From positions 1-47,660 of the forward strand of contig VGNO01000002.1 of NCBI GenBank assembly GCA_016865985.1: DNA of 47,660 bases. Direction: 5' to 3'. Origin of the DNA: Chloroflexota bacterium (lineage in GTDB: Bacteria > Chloroflexota > Anaerolineae > Anaerolineales > Villigracilaceae). The translations under genes and the position numbers were made by a program. The notes beneath the pieces are model-generated. The model was given only the letters and a program-made list of their open reading frames with translations, was not told the DNA's origin and made no database searches. Each line of letters begins with the position of its first letter. Positions within the stretch are counted from its first letter, which is position 1. This document shows, in pieces, positions 8,821-18,852 of the stretch.

Positions 8821-9963
8821 TCAGGGGTACCAGGCCTGTTTCACGCTGATACCCATCTGTTCGATGTCCTTCAGCAAACGCTCCGGTTCGACGATCTCCC
8901 CCTGGGTATACAGCCCCGGCTTGCGGATCGTCCCATCCAGCCATTGCAGGATGGCGGCGGCGGCCGGCGCGGCTGTAAAGAAATAGCCGTCGGGATGGGA
9001 GAGGAGCAGGTGCAACGCCCGTTCTTCGCCGTCCTTGCGGCCGCCGGCCTCCAGTTTCAGGCGGGTGTCATAGGGCGGGTGCGAGAAAGTTTTCAGGCTC
9101 CACAACAACAACGGACCGATGAACTTCTCCGCCGCAGGGCGGGAGACCTTGTGGACGATCATACCGAGCGGCATGATGAACCAATCGGTGAACCAGTTGA
9201 ACCCGCCAACGAAGAAACCGGTTTCACGCAAGCCAGGAATGGACTCCGGCAGGCGGCGCATTTCCTCGAGCATCATCGGTGCAGCCACCTGGCGGCCGAA
9301 TGGCGGGCCAAAATCCATTTTTATATGATCCACCACAATGTCCATGCGGGCTTTTTTCCAACGGCCTTCCTTATAAAAAAAGGATTGGAACGCGCCGAAT
9401 TCCCCGATCATCTCAGCCACGGTCTCCGGGCCGATCTCCAGAGGCCGCCAGTCGATCTTGATGACCGAGCCGACATTGGCGCTGGTGAGTTGGTCGAAGC
9501 GCGCCGCCCCCCAGCGGACGAGGACAGCCGGCAGGCCGGGGTGGAAGCCGCCGTCGGTGATGAAGCAGCGCCTGGCGTTTTCTATCGCGCCTGCCTGGGA
9601 TTGCAGGAACGCCACCTTGGAGGCGGAATACTGCACATCGAAGTAGTCCACGCCGGCGGAGAGGCAGGCGCCGGCGGCAGCCTCGACATGGGCCGAGGTG
9701 CTGGAGGCCGCCACCAGCAGGTCCGTTCCGGGCAGGGCGGCGGCCAGGCTCGCGGGCGAGGCAGCGTCCACCACCGCCGGGCTGGCCCGCCCACCGGGGA
9801 ACCGCCGGTTGAGCGCTTCGGCCAGTACGGCGGCTTTCGTTTCCGAGCGGCTGGCAACCTTCAGGGCGGCACTGCTGTATTCCAGCAGGAGCGATGCCAG
9901 GTAGCCGCCGGTATTGCCGGTTGCGCCGAGCAGGAGGATGGCGTTTTTCTTCATGGCAGGCAA
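8821..9963 (-). CDS. Saccharopine dehydrogenase-like NAD(P)-binding protein
   Basis: MKKNAILLLGATGNTGGYLASLLLE Rossmann start; saccharopine-dehydrogenase-type layout. Confidence 0.8.
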   Translation of the reverse strand: MPAMKKNAILLLGATGNTGGYLASLLLEYSSAALKVASRSETKAAVLAEALNRRFPGGRASPAVVDAASPASLAAALPGTDLLVAASSTSAHVEAAAGACLSAGVDYFDVQYSASKVAFLQSQAGAIENARRCFITDGGFHPGLPAVLVRWGAARFDQLTSANVGSVIKIDWRPLEIGPETVAEMIGEFGAFQSFFYKEGRWKKARMDIVVDHIKMDFGPPFGRQVAAPMMLEEMRRLPESIPGLRETGFFVGGFNWFTDWFIMPLGMIVHKVSRPAAEKFIGPLLLWSLKTFSHPPYDTRLKLEAGGRKDGEERALHLLLSHPDGYFFTAAPAAAAILQWLDGTIRKPGLYTQGEIVEPERLLKDIEQMGISVKQAWYP

Positions 9964-9997
9964 CTCCTTTCCCTACACCTGGAACGGGCGAACAGGG

Positions 9998-10163
9998 TCA
10001 CAACTCGCAATAGCGGTCGATCTTCCCGGCGATCACTTTCAGGCTGTCCTCCCAGAAACGCTTCTGGCGGATATCGATCCCGAAACGGGCGGCCAGGTCG
10101 GCAGCCGAGGCCTCGCCGGTAGACATTGGAAAGGTCCCAACGGGGAGGGCTGGTTTGGGTCAT
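9998..10163 (-). pseudogene. Oligoendopeptidase (M3 family) remnant with internal deletion
   Basis: Reverse strand begins MTQTSPPRWDLSNVY (typical N-terminus) and within about 20 codons, in another frame, becomes STGEASAADLAARFGIDIRQKRFWEDSLKVIAGKIDRYCEL* (typical C-terminus). Confidence 0.65.
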
Positions 10164-10287
10164 GGGGTTCTCCAGGAAGCAGTAATGAAGGAATGAAGGA
10201 TGGATGGTTCCACCGGGAAGGCGGTTTGCTTGCTATTTTAGCATTAACCCAATACAATCCAACCATCCCAGCCACGGAGATTGCCGG

Positions 10288-10824
10288 ATGACCACCCCCG
10301 TCCCGGAAATTGCCCTATCACCCGACGAGAAGACTGCTCCCGTTATGCTCTACACAGCGGCAGGGCTGGCGCGCGGCCTCCTGGTGTTGAAATCCACCCT
10401 GCGAGCCAATATCTGGCTGCGGACGGCCGCGGTGGGTGAATTCATCCGCCTGCTGAACACCCACGTGATGACCTTCGGCGGCGGGAGCAGCCAGACAACC
10501 ACTTTCCGAGAATACTTCGTGCCGGCCGCCCAGGTCATCGCCTACCACCCCGTCCCGCCCAGCAACGAACCCCTGGATTACGAGGAGAACGAAGCAAACC
10601 GGAAGATGGAGGCCGTCACCGCGCTGGTCGGGACATTCCGCTTCCACGGCCTGATCCGCATCTCCAGCCACATCCCGCTCAGCAATAACCTGGACATCAT
10701 GCACAGCGAATTCCTGTCGCTCTACCAGGTCGAGATCGGCAACTCCTTCCTGGCCGGGACGGGCATGCTCCAGGCGCCGATGGCGCTCATCCGGCCGCGG
10801 GCGGTCCACTTCGGCGTGAAGTGA
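10288..10824 (+). CDS. Hypothetical protein
   Basis: MTTPVPEIALSPDEKTAPVMLYTAAGLARG...; 178 aa. Confidence 0.75.
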   Translation: MTTPVPEIALSPDEKTAPVMLYTAAGLARGLLVLKSTLRANIWLRTAAVGEFIRLLNTHVMTFGGGSSQTTTFREYFVPAAQVIAYHPVPPSNEPLDYEENEANRKMEAVTALVGTFRFHGLIRISSHIPLSNNLDIMHSEFLSLYQVEIGNSFLAGTGMLQAPMALIRPRAVHFGVK

Positions 10825-10874
10825 CGCCAGCCGGCGCGGCGGGACCTTTCCCACATTCCCATATGGAGGTATCC

Positions 10875-11360
10875 ATGAAACAAGACCGTTTCCTGATCGG
10901 TATCCTGGTCTTCATCGTCGTGCTGGTGGCGGCGGCGCTGGCGCTCTTCTTCATCCGCCAGGACACGCAGGCCTACCTGGCGGATGATACCCCCGAAGGC
11001 GTGGTTCATAACTATGCCCTGTCGCTCTATGACGGGGATTACGAACGCGCCTACGCCTACCTGGCCGACCTGGAGTACAAGCCGGACTATACCTATTTCC
11101 GCCAGAATTTCGTCAACTACGGCATGGATGTCTCCAGCAACGCCATCCAGGTCGGGGATGTGGCATACCTGGATGGCGGCGAAGCCCTGGTGGATGTGAC
11201 GGTGATCTACGCCCCCAGCGGTCCCTTCGCCGAAGGCTGGAACTCGTTCGAGACCGCCAACCTGATCCAACAGGCCGGCGCCTGGAAACTGACCTACATG
11301 CCCTATCCCTACTGGGGCTGGGATTGGTACCAGGAAACCATCGAACCGGTCAAACCCTAG
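10875..11360 (+). CDS. Hypothetical protein with N-terminal TM helix
   Basis: MKQDRFLIGILVFIVVLVAAALALFFIRQ membrane anchor; SD GGAGG upstream. Confidence 0.75.
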   Translation: MKQDRFLIGILVFIVVLVAAALALFFIRQDTQAYLADDTPEGVVHNYALSLYDGDYERAYAYLADLEYKPDYTYFRQNFVNYGMDVSSNAIQVGDVAYLDGGEALVDVTVIYAPSGPFAEGWNSFETANLIQQAGAWKLTYMPYPYWGWDWYQETIEPVKP

Positions 11361-11375
11361 GCCAGCGGAGGCAAA

Positions 11376-13295
11376 ATGCGCACTGTAAGAAGACTCTATT
11401 TCTACGCCGTTGCCTTCGTCAGCCTGGAGGTGGTGTTGTGGGGGCTGATCAGCCTGCTGCGTTCCATCATTTCCTCCGAGGCCGTGGGCGGCGGCGTGAC
11501 GCAACTGGCGCAGGGGCTGGCCCTGATCCTGGTCGGCGTCCCGGTATTCGCCCTGCACTGGTGGGTCTGCCAGCGCGATGCCGCCCGGGAAATGGATGAA
11601 CACGCCTCCGGCGTGCGGGCCGTATTCCTTTACGCGATCCTGCTTTCCACCTTCATCCCGGTCATCCAGAACGTACTGGCAATCGTGAACCGCCTGGCAT
11701 TGACCAGCGCCCACCTTTCGCGCGCCTCCGCCTTTGTGGGCGGGCAGCAGAGTTGGAGCGACAACCTGGTCGCCCTGGTGATGAACGCCCTGATCGGGAC
11801 GTATTTCGTCTTCGTCCTGCGCAGGGATTGGACGGGGATCACCGCCCTGGAAACCTTCACCGAAGTGCGGCGCATCCACCGCTACCTGTGGGCGCTCTAC
11901 GGCCTGCTGTTGACCATCGCCGGGACGATGCAGTTGCTCCAGTTCATCTTCCAGGTCCCGTTCAGTTCCATCGTGTTCCTGCTACGCGCCAACTTTGTCA
12001 ACGGACTGGCGTTGACCATCGTCGGGACCCCGGTCTGGTTCTTTGCCTGGAAGACGGTGCAGGACAGCCTGTCCGAAGTTACGGAGCGCGAATCCCTGCT
12101 GCGGCTGGGGCTGCTCTACGCCCTGGCGCTGGCGGGTGTGGTCACCGTGCTGACCTCGGGCGGGATCGTGCTCGACGCCCTGCTGCGGCTGGCATTGGGC
12201 GAGCCCATGGCGGCGGACGAGTTCATGGGACAGGTCAGCGGGTCGCTGGCCATCGGCATCCCGCTGGCGGGCGTCTGGGCCTATTACGGCGCCTGGCTGA
12301 CCCGCGCCATGACCCAGGTCCCCGATGCGCCGCGCCGCGCCGGGATGCGCCGCCTGTACTCCTACATCCTCTCGGCGGTCGGCCTGACGGCAACCTTCAT
12401 CGGCCTCTCGATGCTGTTCTCGTTCGTGGTGGATGCCCTGCTGGGCAAGGTGGTGTGGGCCGACCTGCTGCGCCCGCGCCTGGCGGCCGCCCTCGCCACC
12501 CTGCTGGCCGGTTTCCCGCTGTGGATCCTCTCCTGGCGCCCGATGCAGGCCGAATCGCTGACCTCCGGCGACGCCGGGGACCACGCCCGCCGTTCCCTGG
12601 TGCGCAAGGTCTACCTCTACCTGGCGCTGTTTGCCAGCGTCATTGGCGGGATGGTCTCGGCCGGGATATTGCTCTACACCCTGATCAATGCCCTGCTAGC
12701 CGGCGACTTCTCGAACTTCACCCAGGACTTCCTGAAATCGCTGGAGATCTTGGCGCTCTTCACCCTGCTGGGGTTTTACCACGGCCTGACCCTGCGCCAG
12801 GACGGACGCAGCGCATCCCAGTCACTTGCCAGGAAACACGCCGCGTTCTCGACCCTGGTCTTCGATCCCGGCGACGGGAACTTCGGCGCAGCCGTCCTGG
12901 CCGCCATCCAGAAACAGACGCCCGGCCTGCCGGCGGCGCTGCAACTGGTCGGCCAGCCGATCCCTCCAGAGGCGCGCGAGAATGTCAAGGCGGTTCTGCT
13001 GCCTTCTGACCTGGCGCTCGACCCACCCGAAGCGCTGCGGCTGTGGCTGCGCGATTTTAACGGCCTCCGGCTGGTCGTCCCGCGCGCCGCAGGCAACTGG
13101 GTCCTGGTCGGAGGCGCGCCGGCCAATGTCCAGCAGGCGGCGCTGGCCCTGCGCCAGTTGGCCGAGGGACAAGCCAGCCGGCCGCGCGGCGTCTCCTCCG
13201 GCTGGCTGGTCGTGTTGTATATCCTGGGCGGGCTGTTCGGCCTCCAGGCGCTCATGGTCGTGTTCAGCCTGCTGATGACGGCGCTGTTCGATTAA
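11376..13295 (+). CDS. Multi-pass membrane protein (DUF5671-like)
   Basis: Repeated units of RRLYFYAVAFVSLEVVLWGL / RRLYSYILSAVGLTATFIGLSML / RKVYLYLALFASVIGGMV with many TM helices. Confidence 0.75.
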   Translation: MRTVRRLYFYAVAFVSLEVVLWGLISLLRSIISSEAVGGGVTQLAQGLALILVGVPVFALHWWVCQRDAAREMDEHASGVRAVFLYAILLSTFIPVIQNVLAIVNRLALTSAHLSRASAFVGGQQSWSDNLVALVMNALIGTYFVFVLRRDWTGITALETFTEVRRIHRYLWALYGLLLTIAGTMQLLQFIFQVPFSSIVFLLRANFVNGLALTIVGTPVWFFAWKTVQDSLSEVTERESLLRLGLLYALALAGVVTVLTSGGIVLDALLRLALGEPMAADEFMGQVSGSLAIGIPLAGVWAYYGAWLTRAMTQVPDAPRRAGMRRLYSYILSAVGLTATFIGLSMLFSFVVDALLGKVVWADLLRPRLAAALATLLAGFPLWILSWRPMQAESLTSGDAGDHARRSLVRKVYLYLALFASVIGGMVSAGILLYTLINALLAGDFSNFTQDFLKSLEILALFTLLGFYHGLTLRQDGRSASQSLARKHAAFSTLVFDPGDGNFGAAVLAAIQKQTPGLPAALQLVGQPIPPEARENVKAVLLPSDLALDPPEALRLWLRDFNGLRLVVPRAAGNWVLVGGAPANVQQAALALRQLAEGQASRPRGVSSGWLVVLYILGGLFGLQALMVVFSLLMTALFD

Positions 13296-13351
13296 CCGTC
13301 TTTTCACTTTCCCGCTCTCAGGATATACTTTGCAAGGAGAGGATTGACGCG

Positions 13352-14482
13352 ATGAGAGTAACCGTATTGCAAGAGACCCTGGCTCATGGATTGAGCATTG
13401 TTTCGCGGGCGGTTTCGCCGCGCAGCACCCTGCCGGTGTTGGCCAACGTGCTGGTCGCCAGCGATGAAGGCCGCCTCCGCCTTTCGGCCACCAACCTCGA
13501 ACTGGGCATCACCTGTTGGATCGGGGCCAAGATCGAGGATGAGGGTTCCACCACCGTCCCGGCGCGCACTTTCGTGGACCTGGTGGCAACCCTGCCCGCC
13601 GAGCAGGTGAACCTGAGCCTGAACGGCCAGACGCAGACCCTGAATGTCCGTTCGAGCGCCTCGACCACAGACATCAAGTGCATCGACGCCCAGGAGTTCC
13701 CGCCCATACCGACGCCGGACCTGGACGGGGCGATCCAGATCAACGTGGCGGACTTCAAGGAGATGATTCAGCAGGTGGCCTTTGCCGCCTCGGTGGACGA
13801 AGCCCGCCCGGTGCTGATGGGCGTGCTGGTGACGGTGGAGCGCGACCAGATCACGATGGCCGCCGCCGACGGCTTCCGCCTCTCGGTGCGCAAGGCCGTC
13901 CTTTCCACGCCGACCCAGCAGCCGTTCTCGGCCATCATCCCGGCGCGCGCCCTGAGCGAACTGGCGCGGGTGGCAGCGGACGGGGAACAGATGATCCAGA
14001 TGGTCATCCCGAAAGGGCGCGGCCAGGTCATCTTCCGGGTCAAGGATGTGGAACTGGTCTCGCAGTTGATCGACGGGACGTTCCCCGATTACCAGCAGAT
14101 CATCCCGCGTTCGTACAAATCGCGCACCCTGCTCTCCACCCAGGCGCTGCTCAAGGCCTGCAAACAGGCCGAGATCTTCGCCCGCGAGGGTTCCAACGTG
14201 GCGCGGCTGGATATCAAATCCACCGGCGAACTGGAACCCGGCAGCGTGGAGATCTCCGCCACCTCCGAGGAGACCGGCTCGAACGAGACGGTGGTGGCAG
14301 CCACCATCGAAGGCATCGGCCTGCTGATCGCCTTCAACGTCAAGTTCCTGCGCGAGGCGCTGGAGGTGGTCAAGACCCCCAATGTGGCGCTGGAGACTTC
14401 AGCGCCGAACGCGCCGGGCGCCATCCGCCCGGTGGGCAACGAGGATTTCCTGCACGTCATCATGCCGATGCACCTGGGCTAG
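13352..14482 (+). CDS. dnaN: DNA polymerase III beta clamp
   Basis: MRVTVLQETLAHGLSIVSRAVSPRSTLPVLANVL...IDGTFPDYQQIIPRSYKSR...HVIMPMHLG; SD AAGGAGAGG. Confidence 0.96.
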   Translation: MRVTVLQETLAHGLSIVSRAVSPRSTLPVLANVLVASDEGRLRLSATNLELGITCWIGAKIEDEGSTTVPARTFVDLVATLPAEQVNLSLNGQTQTLNVRSSASTTDIKCIDAQEFPPIPTPDLDGAIQINVADFKEMIQQVAFAASVDEARPVLMGVLVTVERDQITMAAADGFRLSVRKAVLSTPTQQPFSAIIPARALSELARVAADGEQMIQMVIPKGRGQVIFRVKDVELVSQLIDGTFPDYQQIIPRSYKSRTLLSTQALLKACKQAEIFAREGSNVARLDIKSTGELEPGSVEISATSEETGSNETVVAATIEGIGLLIAFNVKFLREALEVVKTPNVALETSAPNAPGAIRPVGNEDFLHVIMPMHLG

Positions 14483-14501
14483 ACCGGCTGGCACGAACCT
14501 T

Positions 14502-14533
14502 CACAGGGGCGACGCCATGCCGCCCCTGTTTGT
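14502..14533 (+). terminator. Rho-independent terminator after dnaN
   Basis: ACAGGGGCG ... CGCCCCTGT then TTGTTTT. Confidence 0.7.
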
Positions 14534-14681
14534 TTTCATGGGGGGCATGTGGTTGTTCATAGGCCATAATAATTATGTGCCATTGCGAGTTAAATATCAT
14601 GGAAGCCCGCAAGATGAGCCGGTCCCCGGGGAGAGCCACATCAAGTTCCGGGAATCCGGCAAGAAGCAGTAAAATAGCGCC

Positions 14682-16994
14682 ATGACCCTGCCCGCGCCAT
14701 CCGACCGCATCCTCAACGTCTACCTGACCATCCGCCAGTACCCGATCCTGCGCGGCCGCATCCGCGCCCGGATGCGGACAGAACTCTTCGGGCGCGGCAT
14801 CATCACCCCCGAAGCCTTCGAAGCCGAGGCGCGCGACAAGGCCATCCAGTCCCAGGCGCGAGAGGGACTCCACGACCCGTATGCCGAAGAGGCTTATGAT
14901 GTCTGGGAAAAGCGGCTGGAACGGGTGCGCGATTTCCTGACCGATTTCTATTTCGCCTACAACCTGCTGAACGAGGATTTCGAGCGCATCGTCAAGGAGA
15001 TCCTGGGTGAACGGGGCGCGGCGCCCGACCTGATCACCTTCAACCCGGAACTCGCCCCGCAGGACATGCTCTTCGAACAGGCCGAGATCATCGAAAGCCA
15101 GCCGGCTTCCAAACGCAAGAAACTGGAAGCGCGCTTGCAGGAGATCAAGGCGGCGCTGATCCGCACCATGATCAGCGACCACCTTGCCTACCTGAAGATC
15201 GCCCGCCGCTGGTTCACCGTAGCCGACCTGAAACACATCTACCAGCGCAAGATCGGCTACGGCAAGATCGGCGGGAAGTCGGCCGGCATGATGCTGGCCT
15301 ACCGCATCCTGCGCGATGTGGCCCCGCCCGAACTGCGCGCTGTCGTCCACATCCCCGATTCCTACTTCCTGGCCTCCGACCTGTTCTATACCTTCATGTC
15401 CGCCAACAGCCTGATGCACTGGTCGGACCAGAAATACAAACCCGAAGCCCAAATGCGCCAGGAATACCCCGCCATCGTGGACGATTTCGTGGCCGGCGAG
15501 TTCCCACCCGACATCCTCGACCGCCTGCGCGAGATCCTGCACGAGGCCGGCGACCGGCCGTTGATCGTGCGCTCCTCGAGCCTGCTGGAGGACAACTTCG
15601 GCGCCTCCTTCGCCGGGAAATACGACAGTTACTTCTGCCCCAACCAGGCCCCGCCGAAGGAGAACCTGGCGGCGCTGGCGCAGGCCATCGCCCGCGTCTA
15701 TGCCTCCTGTTTCAACCCCAACGCCCTGCTCTACCGCCACCACAAGGGATTGGTGGACTACGACGAGCGGATCGCGGTCCTGGTGCAGTTCGTGGAAGGG
15801 GAGCGTTTCGGCCAGTACTTCATGCCCTTCGGCGCCGGGGTGGGCTTCAGCCATAACCTCTACCGCTGGTCGCCGCAGATCCGCAAGGAGGACGGCTTCC
15901 TCAGGCTGGTGTGGGGCCTGGGGACGCGCGCCGTGGAACAGGTCGGGGACGACTACCCGCGCCTGGTGGCGCTCAGCCACCCGCGCCTGCACCCGGCCGA
16001 TTCCGCCCGCTCCATCCGCCGCTACTCGCAGCAGAAGGTGGACTTGATCGACCTCAAGGAGAACCGCCTCAAGACCCTGCCGGTGGAGCAGGCGCTCCAG
16101 GCCGGTTACCCACCCCTGCGCTACCTGGTGGAGGTGGAGGAGGACGGCTACCTCAGCCCGCTGCGCTCCAACCTGGCGGAGAGCGGACAGATGGTGGTCA
16201 CCTTCCAGGAGTTGCTGCGCCGCACCCCGTTCCCCGGGCGGATGCGCATCCTGCTCGGCCTGCTGGAGGAACATTACGGCTCCCCGGTGGACACGGAGTT
16301 CGCCTTGCGCATCCCCGACCCGCAGGCCAGTCAACCGGAAGTCGAGATCACCCTGCTGCAATGCCGCCCACAGAGCCACCTGCGCGACCTGAACGAGGTC
16401 AGCCTGCCTCCCGCCCTGGCGGAGGCGGACATCATCTTCTCCACCCGGCGGATGGTGCCGCGCGGCGCGGCGCGCAATATCCGCTACGTGCTCTTCGTCC
16501 CCCCGGAGGCCTACTTCTCACTGGAATCGGCCGCCGAACGCGCCAAACTGGAACGCGCCATCGGCCGCTTGAACAAGGCGCTCGAGAAGGAAGCCTTCAT
16601 CTGCGTCGGACCGGGGCGCTGGGGCACCTCCACCCCGGACCTGGGCGTATCCATTGCCTACGGGGACATCTACCACACCCGCGCCCTGGTCGAACTGGCG
16701 GGGGAGGGGTTCGGCCACGCCCTCGAACCATCCTTCGGCACGCATTTCTTCCAGGACCTGATGGAAGCCGGCATCTTCCCCCTGGCGGTCTACCTGGAGG
16801 ACGAGGATGTGATCTTCAACCGGGATTTCTTCGAGAAAAGCCCCAACCGGATCGAGCAGTGGATCACGCTGGACGCCTCCCTCCAACCCTGCCTGCGCCT
16901 GCTGGCCGTGGCCGATTACCGCCCCGGCTGCCACCTGGACCTGGTGATGAACGACGACCTCGGGCGGGCGGCGGCCTTCCTCCAGCCGGATTGA
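14682..16994 (+). CDS. PEP/pyruvate-binding (PPDK N-terminal-like) domain protein
   Basis: GKIGGKSAGMMLAYRIL; RPLIVRSSSLLEDNFGASFAGKYDSYFCPNQ, typical of the PPDK_N/PEP synthase ATP-grasp domain. Confidence 0.85.
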   Translation: MTLPAPSDRILNVYLTIRQYPILRGRIRARMRTELFGRGIITPEAFEAEARDKAIQSQAREGLHDPYAEEAYDVWEKRLERVRDFLTDFYFAYNLLNEDFERIVKEILGERGAAPDLITFNPELAPQDMLFEQAEIIESQPASKRKKLEARLQEIKAALIRTMISDHLAYLKIARRWFTVADLKHIYQRKIGYGKIGGKSAGMMLAYRILRDVAPPELRAVVHIPDSYFLASDLFYTFMSANSLMHWSDQKYKPEAQMRQEYPAIVDDFVAGEFPPDILDRLREILHEAGDRPLIVRSSSLLEDNFGASFAGKYDSYFCPNQAPPKENLAALAQAIARVYASCFNPNALLYRHHKGLVDYDERIAVLVQFVEGERFGQYFMPFGAGVGFSHNLYRWSPQIRKEDGFLRLVWGLGTRAVEQVGDDYPRLVALSHPRLHPADSARSIRRYSQQKVDLIDLKENRLKTLPVEQALQAGYPPLRYLVEVEEDGYLSPLRSNLAESGQMVVTFQELLRRTPFPGRMRILLGLLEEHYGSPVDTEFALRIPDPQASQPEVEITLLQCRPQSHLRDLNEVSLPPALAEADIIFSTRRMVPRGAARNIRYVLFVPPEAYFSLESAAERAKLERAIGRLNKALEKEAFICVGPGRWGTSTPDLGVSIAYGDIYHTRALVELAGEGFGHALEPSFGTHFFQDLMEAGIFPLAVYLEDEDVIFNRDFFEKSPNRIEQWITLDASLQPCLRLLAVADYRPGCHLDLVMNDDLGRAAAFLQPD

Positions 16995-17105
16995 AACCTG
17001 GAGGCGCAGGCGCGGGGAACCTCGTCAATGGATCGCGGAAAACGCGGATGAAGGCGGAGATTTTGAGGATAGGGGATTGACAGGGATGCTATAATGATTT
17101 CAGCA

Positions 17106-17252
17106 GTTGGGTTTTCACCTGTATTAACCCAACACCGTATAAAGGCCGAATCGTTTCGCCCGTTATCCCCTACGGGGACACGTACGGATCGCCTGTAAGC
17201 CGTTACGAAGTACCCCGCAGGGGTATGCAATCCGCTTATACGCGAGTTAGCC
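17106..17252 (+). other. attC-like site 0, possibly an ORF-less mini-cassette
   Basis: GTTGGGT (17106-17112), complementary ACCCAAC (17127-17133), then arms ACCCAACACCGTATAAAGGCCGAAT / ATCCGCTTATACGCGAGTTAGCC (CGTATAA pairs TTATACG) ending at GTTAGCC (17246-17252). Confidence 0.65.
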
Positions 17253-17294
17253 GCAACTTGGTCCTATGAAGAATCTAAAACCGGGCGAAAAAAC

Positions 17295-18650
17295 ATGAAC
17301 CGCGCACTGTCATTACTCCTAAGCATTATCCTATTCGCTCCCCTGCTTGCTGCCTGCGGAAACCAAGCCACGTCTACACCCGCAAACACACCACGACATC
17401 CAAACGCCACGTCAATTTTCACCCCTGCCGTCGCACCAACGTCAACCGCAACCCCTGTGCCGGAAGTGCTCTTTCAAGAATTGAGCAGAACCTGGCGGGT
17501 GGCTTATTGGGACACTGCATCCGACCAGGCTTGTGCGATGTACGGGGATGGCTCCGGAAAAATATGTACGCCTCTTCTGGATGCATATCAATTTTTTGGA
17601 GAATCCTGGTCTCCGGATGGCACCCGCCTGATCTTCACAGACGTTTTCGGCCTCTCGATTTGGAGATTGGATGGAGGCATCACCCCTTTCCAGGTAAATC
17701 CCGGCATCGCTTTTCGAGCGCCTGACTGGTCTCCGGACGGGAAATATATCGCCTTCCAGTCCACCGAGCTGGGGCGTACCTTGGGTCAATCTATTGCGAT
17801 GGATATATTCGTAAACAGCCTGGATGGTGCCATTCACCGCAATATCACCCGGTATCTCACCACCGATAAACCGGACAGTCAAAACCCCGATTGGTCGCCG
17901 GATGGATCGATGATCGCTTTTGACTCAAATGGCACCAAGCCGAATCCCAATTATCCGGAAAATCCCTGGCGCTTTATCCCCGATGATACTGATATCTATG
18001 TTGTATCCCCGGATGGGAACGATCTAAAAAGGCTGACTTACAGCGAGGCCGAGGATGTTGTACCGGTCTGGTCGCCAGATGGCCTGCAAATCGCCTTCCT
18101 GAGCGACCGAGGCGGATCCTACGGTCTCTACATCATGAATGCCGATGGGACAGACACCCGGTATGTGGCTCCCCTTGCGATTAATAATTTCCGGTATGAT
18201 GGGGATACCGATTATTCCTGGTTGCCGAACGGAAAATTCATCCTGTTCAAAGACCAACTCATCGATTTAGAAAGCGGAGCTATTTCAGGGCTTTCTTTCC
18301 CATTCAGTTCTTATGGCGGAACCTGGTTGATGGGCGATACAGATTCAACCATAGTACCCATCCCCACCCCTCACTGTGCCTACGGTTGGAGCCGGCTGTA
18401 CATTGGTGCTCATGCCGTCGTATCCGGCGGAACGAGTGACCCACCCAACCGAGTCCGCTCCATGCCGAGCACGACAGCCGAGATCATCCATCAAATTTAC
18501 CCAGGCGCGATCGTGAAAATACTGGAAGGCCCGGTCTGCGCAGACGGATTGGTATTCTGGAAAGTGGAAAATAAAACCATCCCAGGCGGCTTGGGCTGGA
18601 CAGCCGAAGGTGATGGAACCGTGTATTTCATTGAACCCCCCACACCGTGA
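17295..18650 (+). CDS. TolB/PD40 beta-propeller-like lipoprotein with C-terminal SH3-like segment (cassette 0 cargo)
   Basis: Lipobox LLAACG; repeated W-SPDG blades (ESWSPDGTRLIFTD, PDWSPDGKYIAFQS, PVWSPDGLQIAFLS); C-terminal NRVRSMPSTTAEIIHQIYPGAIVKILEGPVCADGLVFWKVE. Confidence 0.85.
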   Translation: MNRALSLLLSIILFAPLLAACGNQATSTPANTPRHPNATSIFTPAVAPTSTATPVPEVLFQELSRTWRVAYWDTASDQACAMYGDGSGKICTPLLDAYQFFGESWSPDGTRLIFTDVFGLSIWRLDGGITPFQVNPGIAFRAPDWSPDGKYIAFQSTELGRTLGQSIAMDIFVNSLDGAIHRNITRYLTTDKPDSQNPDWSPDGSMIAFDSNGTKPNPNYPENPWRFIPDDTDIYVVSPDGNDLKRLTYSEAEDVVPVWSPDGLQIAFLSDRGGSYGLYIMNADGTDTRYVAPLAINNFRYDGDTDYSWLPNGKFILFKDQLIDLESGAISGLSFPFSSYGGTWLMGDTDSTIVPIPTPHCAYGWSRLYIGAHAVVSGGTSDPPNRVRSMPSTTAEIIHQIYPGAIVKILEGPVCADGLVFWKVENKTIPGGLGWTAEGDGTVYFIEPPTP

Positions 18651-18683
18651 TGAGATGACCATGGAATACCAATGAAAATCGGC

Positions 18684-18807
18684 GGCTAACATCGGCTCCA
18701 AGCGACAGCGGCTCCGCCGCTGGTGGTACGCACTCGGCATGAAGTGGCGCTTTACTGCAAACGATTCTCGGTCACACCGCCGCTGCGCTTGAGCCAAGCC
18801 GTTGGGC
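18684..18807 (+). other. attC-like site 1 (124 bp)
   Basis: R'' GGCTAAC (18684) to R' GTTGGGC (18801); arms GGCTCCAAGCGACAGCGGC / GCCGCTGCGCTTGAGCC pair with extra bases on one arm. R'' complements GTTAGCC at 17246, the start of the same cassette. Confidence 0.75.
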
Positions 18808-18852
18808 TGGCGGAGTGGCAGGTAAGTTTTTTTCCATTCAGTGGAGAAAACA

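Noticed and set aside
14460-16379. 639-aa minus-strand ORF opposite the PEP/pyruvate-binding gene
   Set aside because: Antisense shadow ORF in high-GC sequence; composition is low-quality while the + strand ORF carries recognisable motifs.
17077-17095. TTGACA...TATAAT promoter upstream of the cassette array (possible Pc)
   Set aside because: Spacing is only 7 bp, so the two hexamers cannot act as one sigma70 promoter; TATAAT alone may still be a -10.
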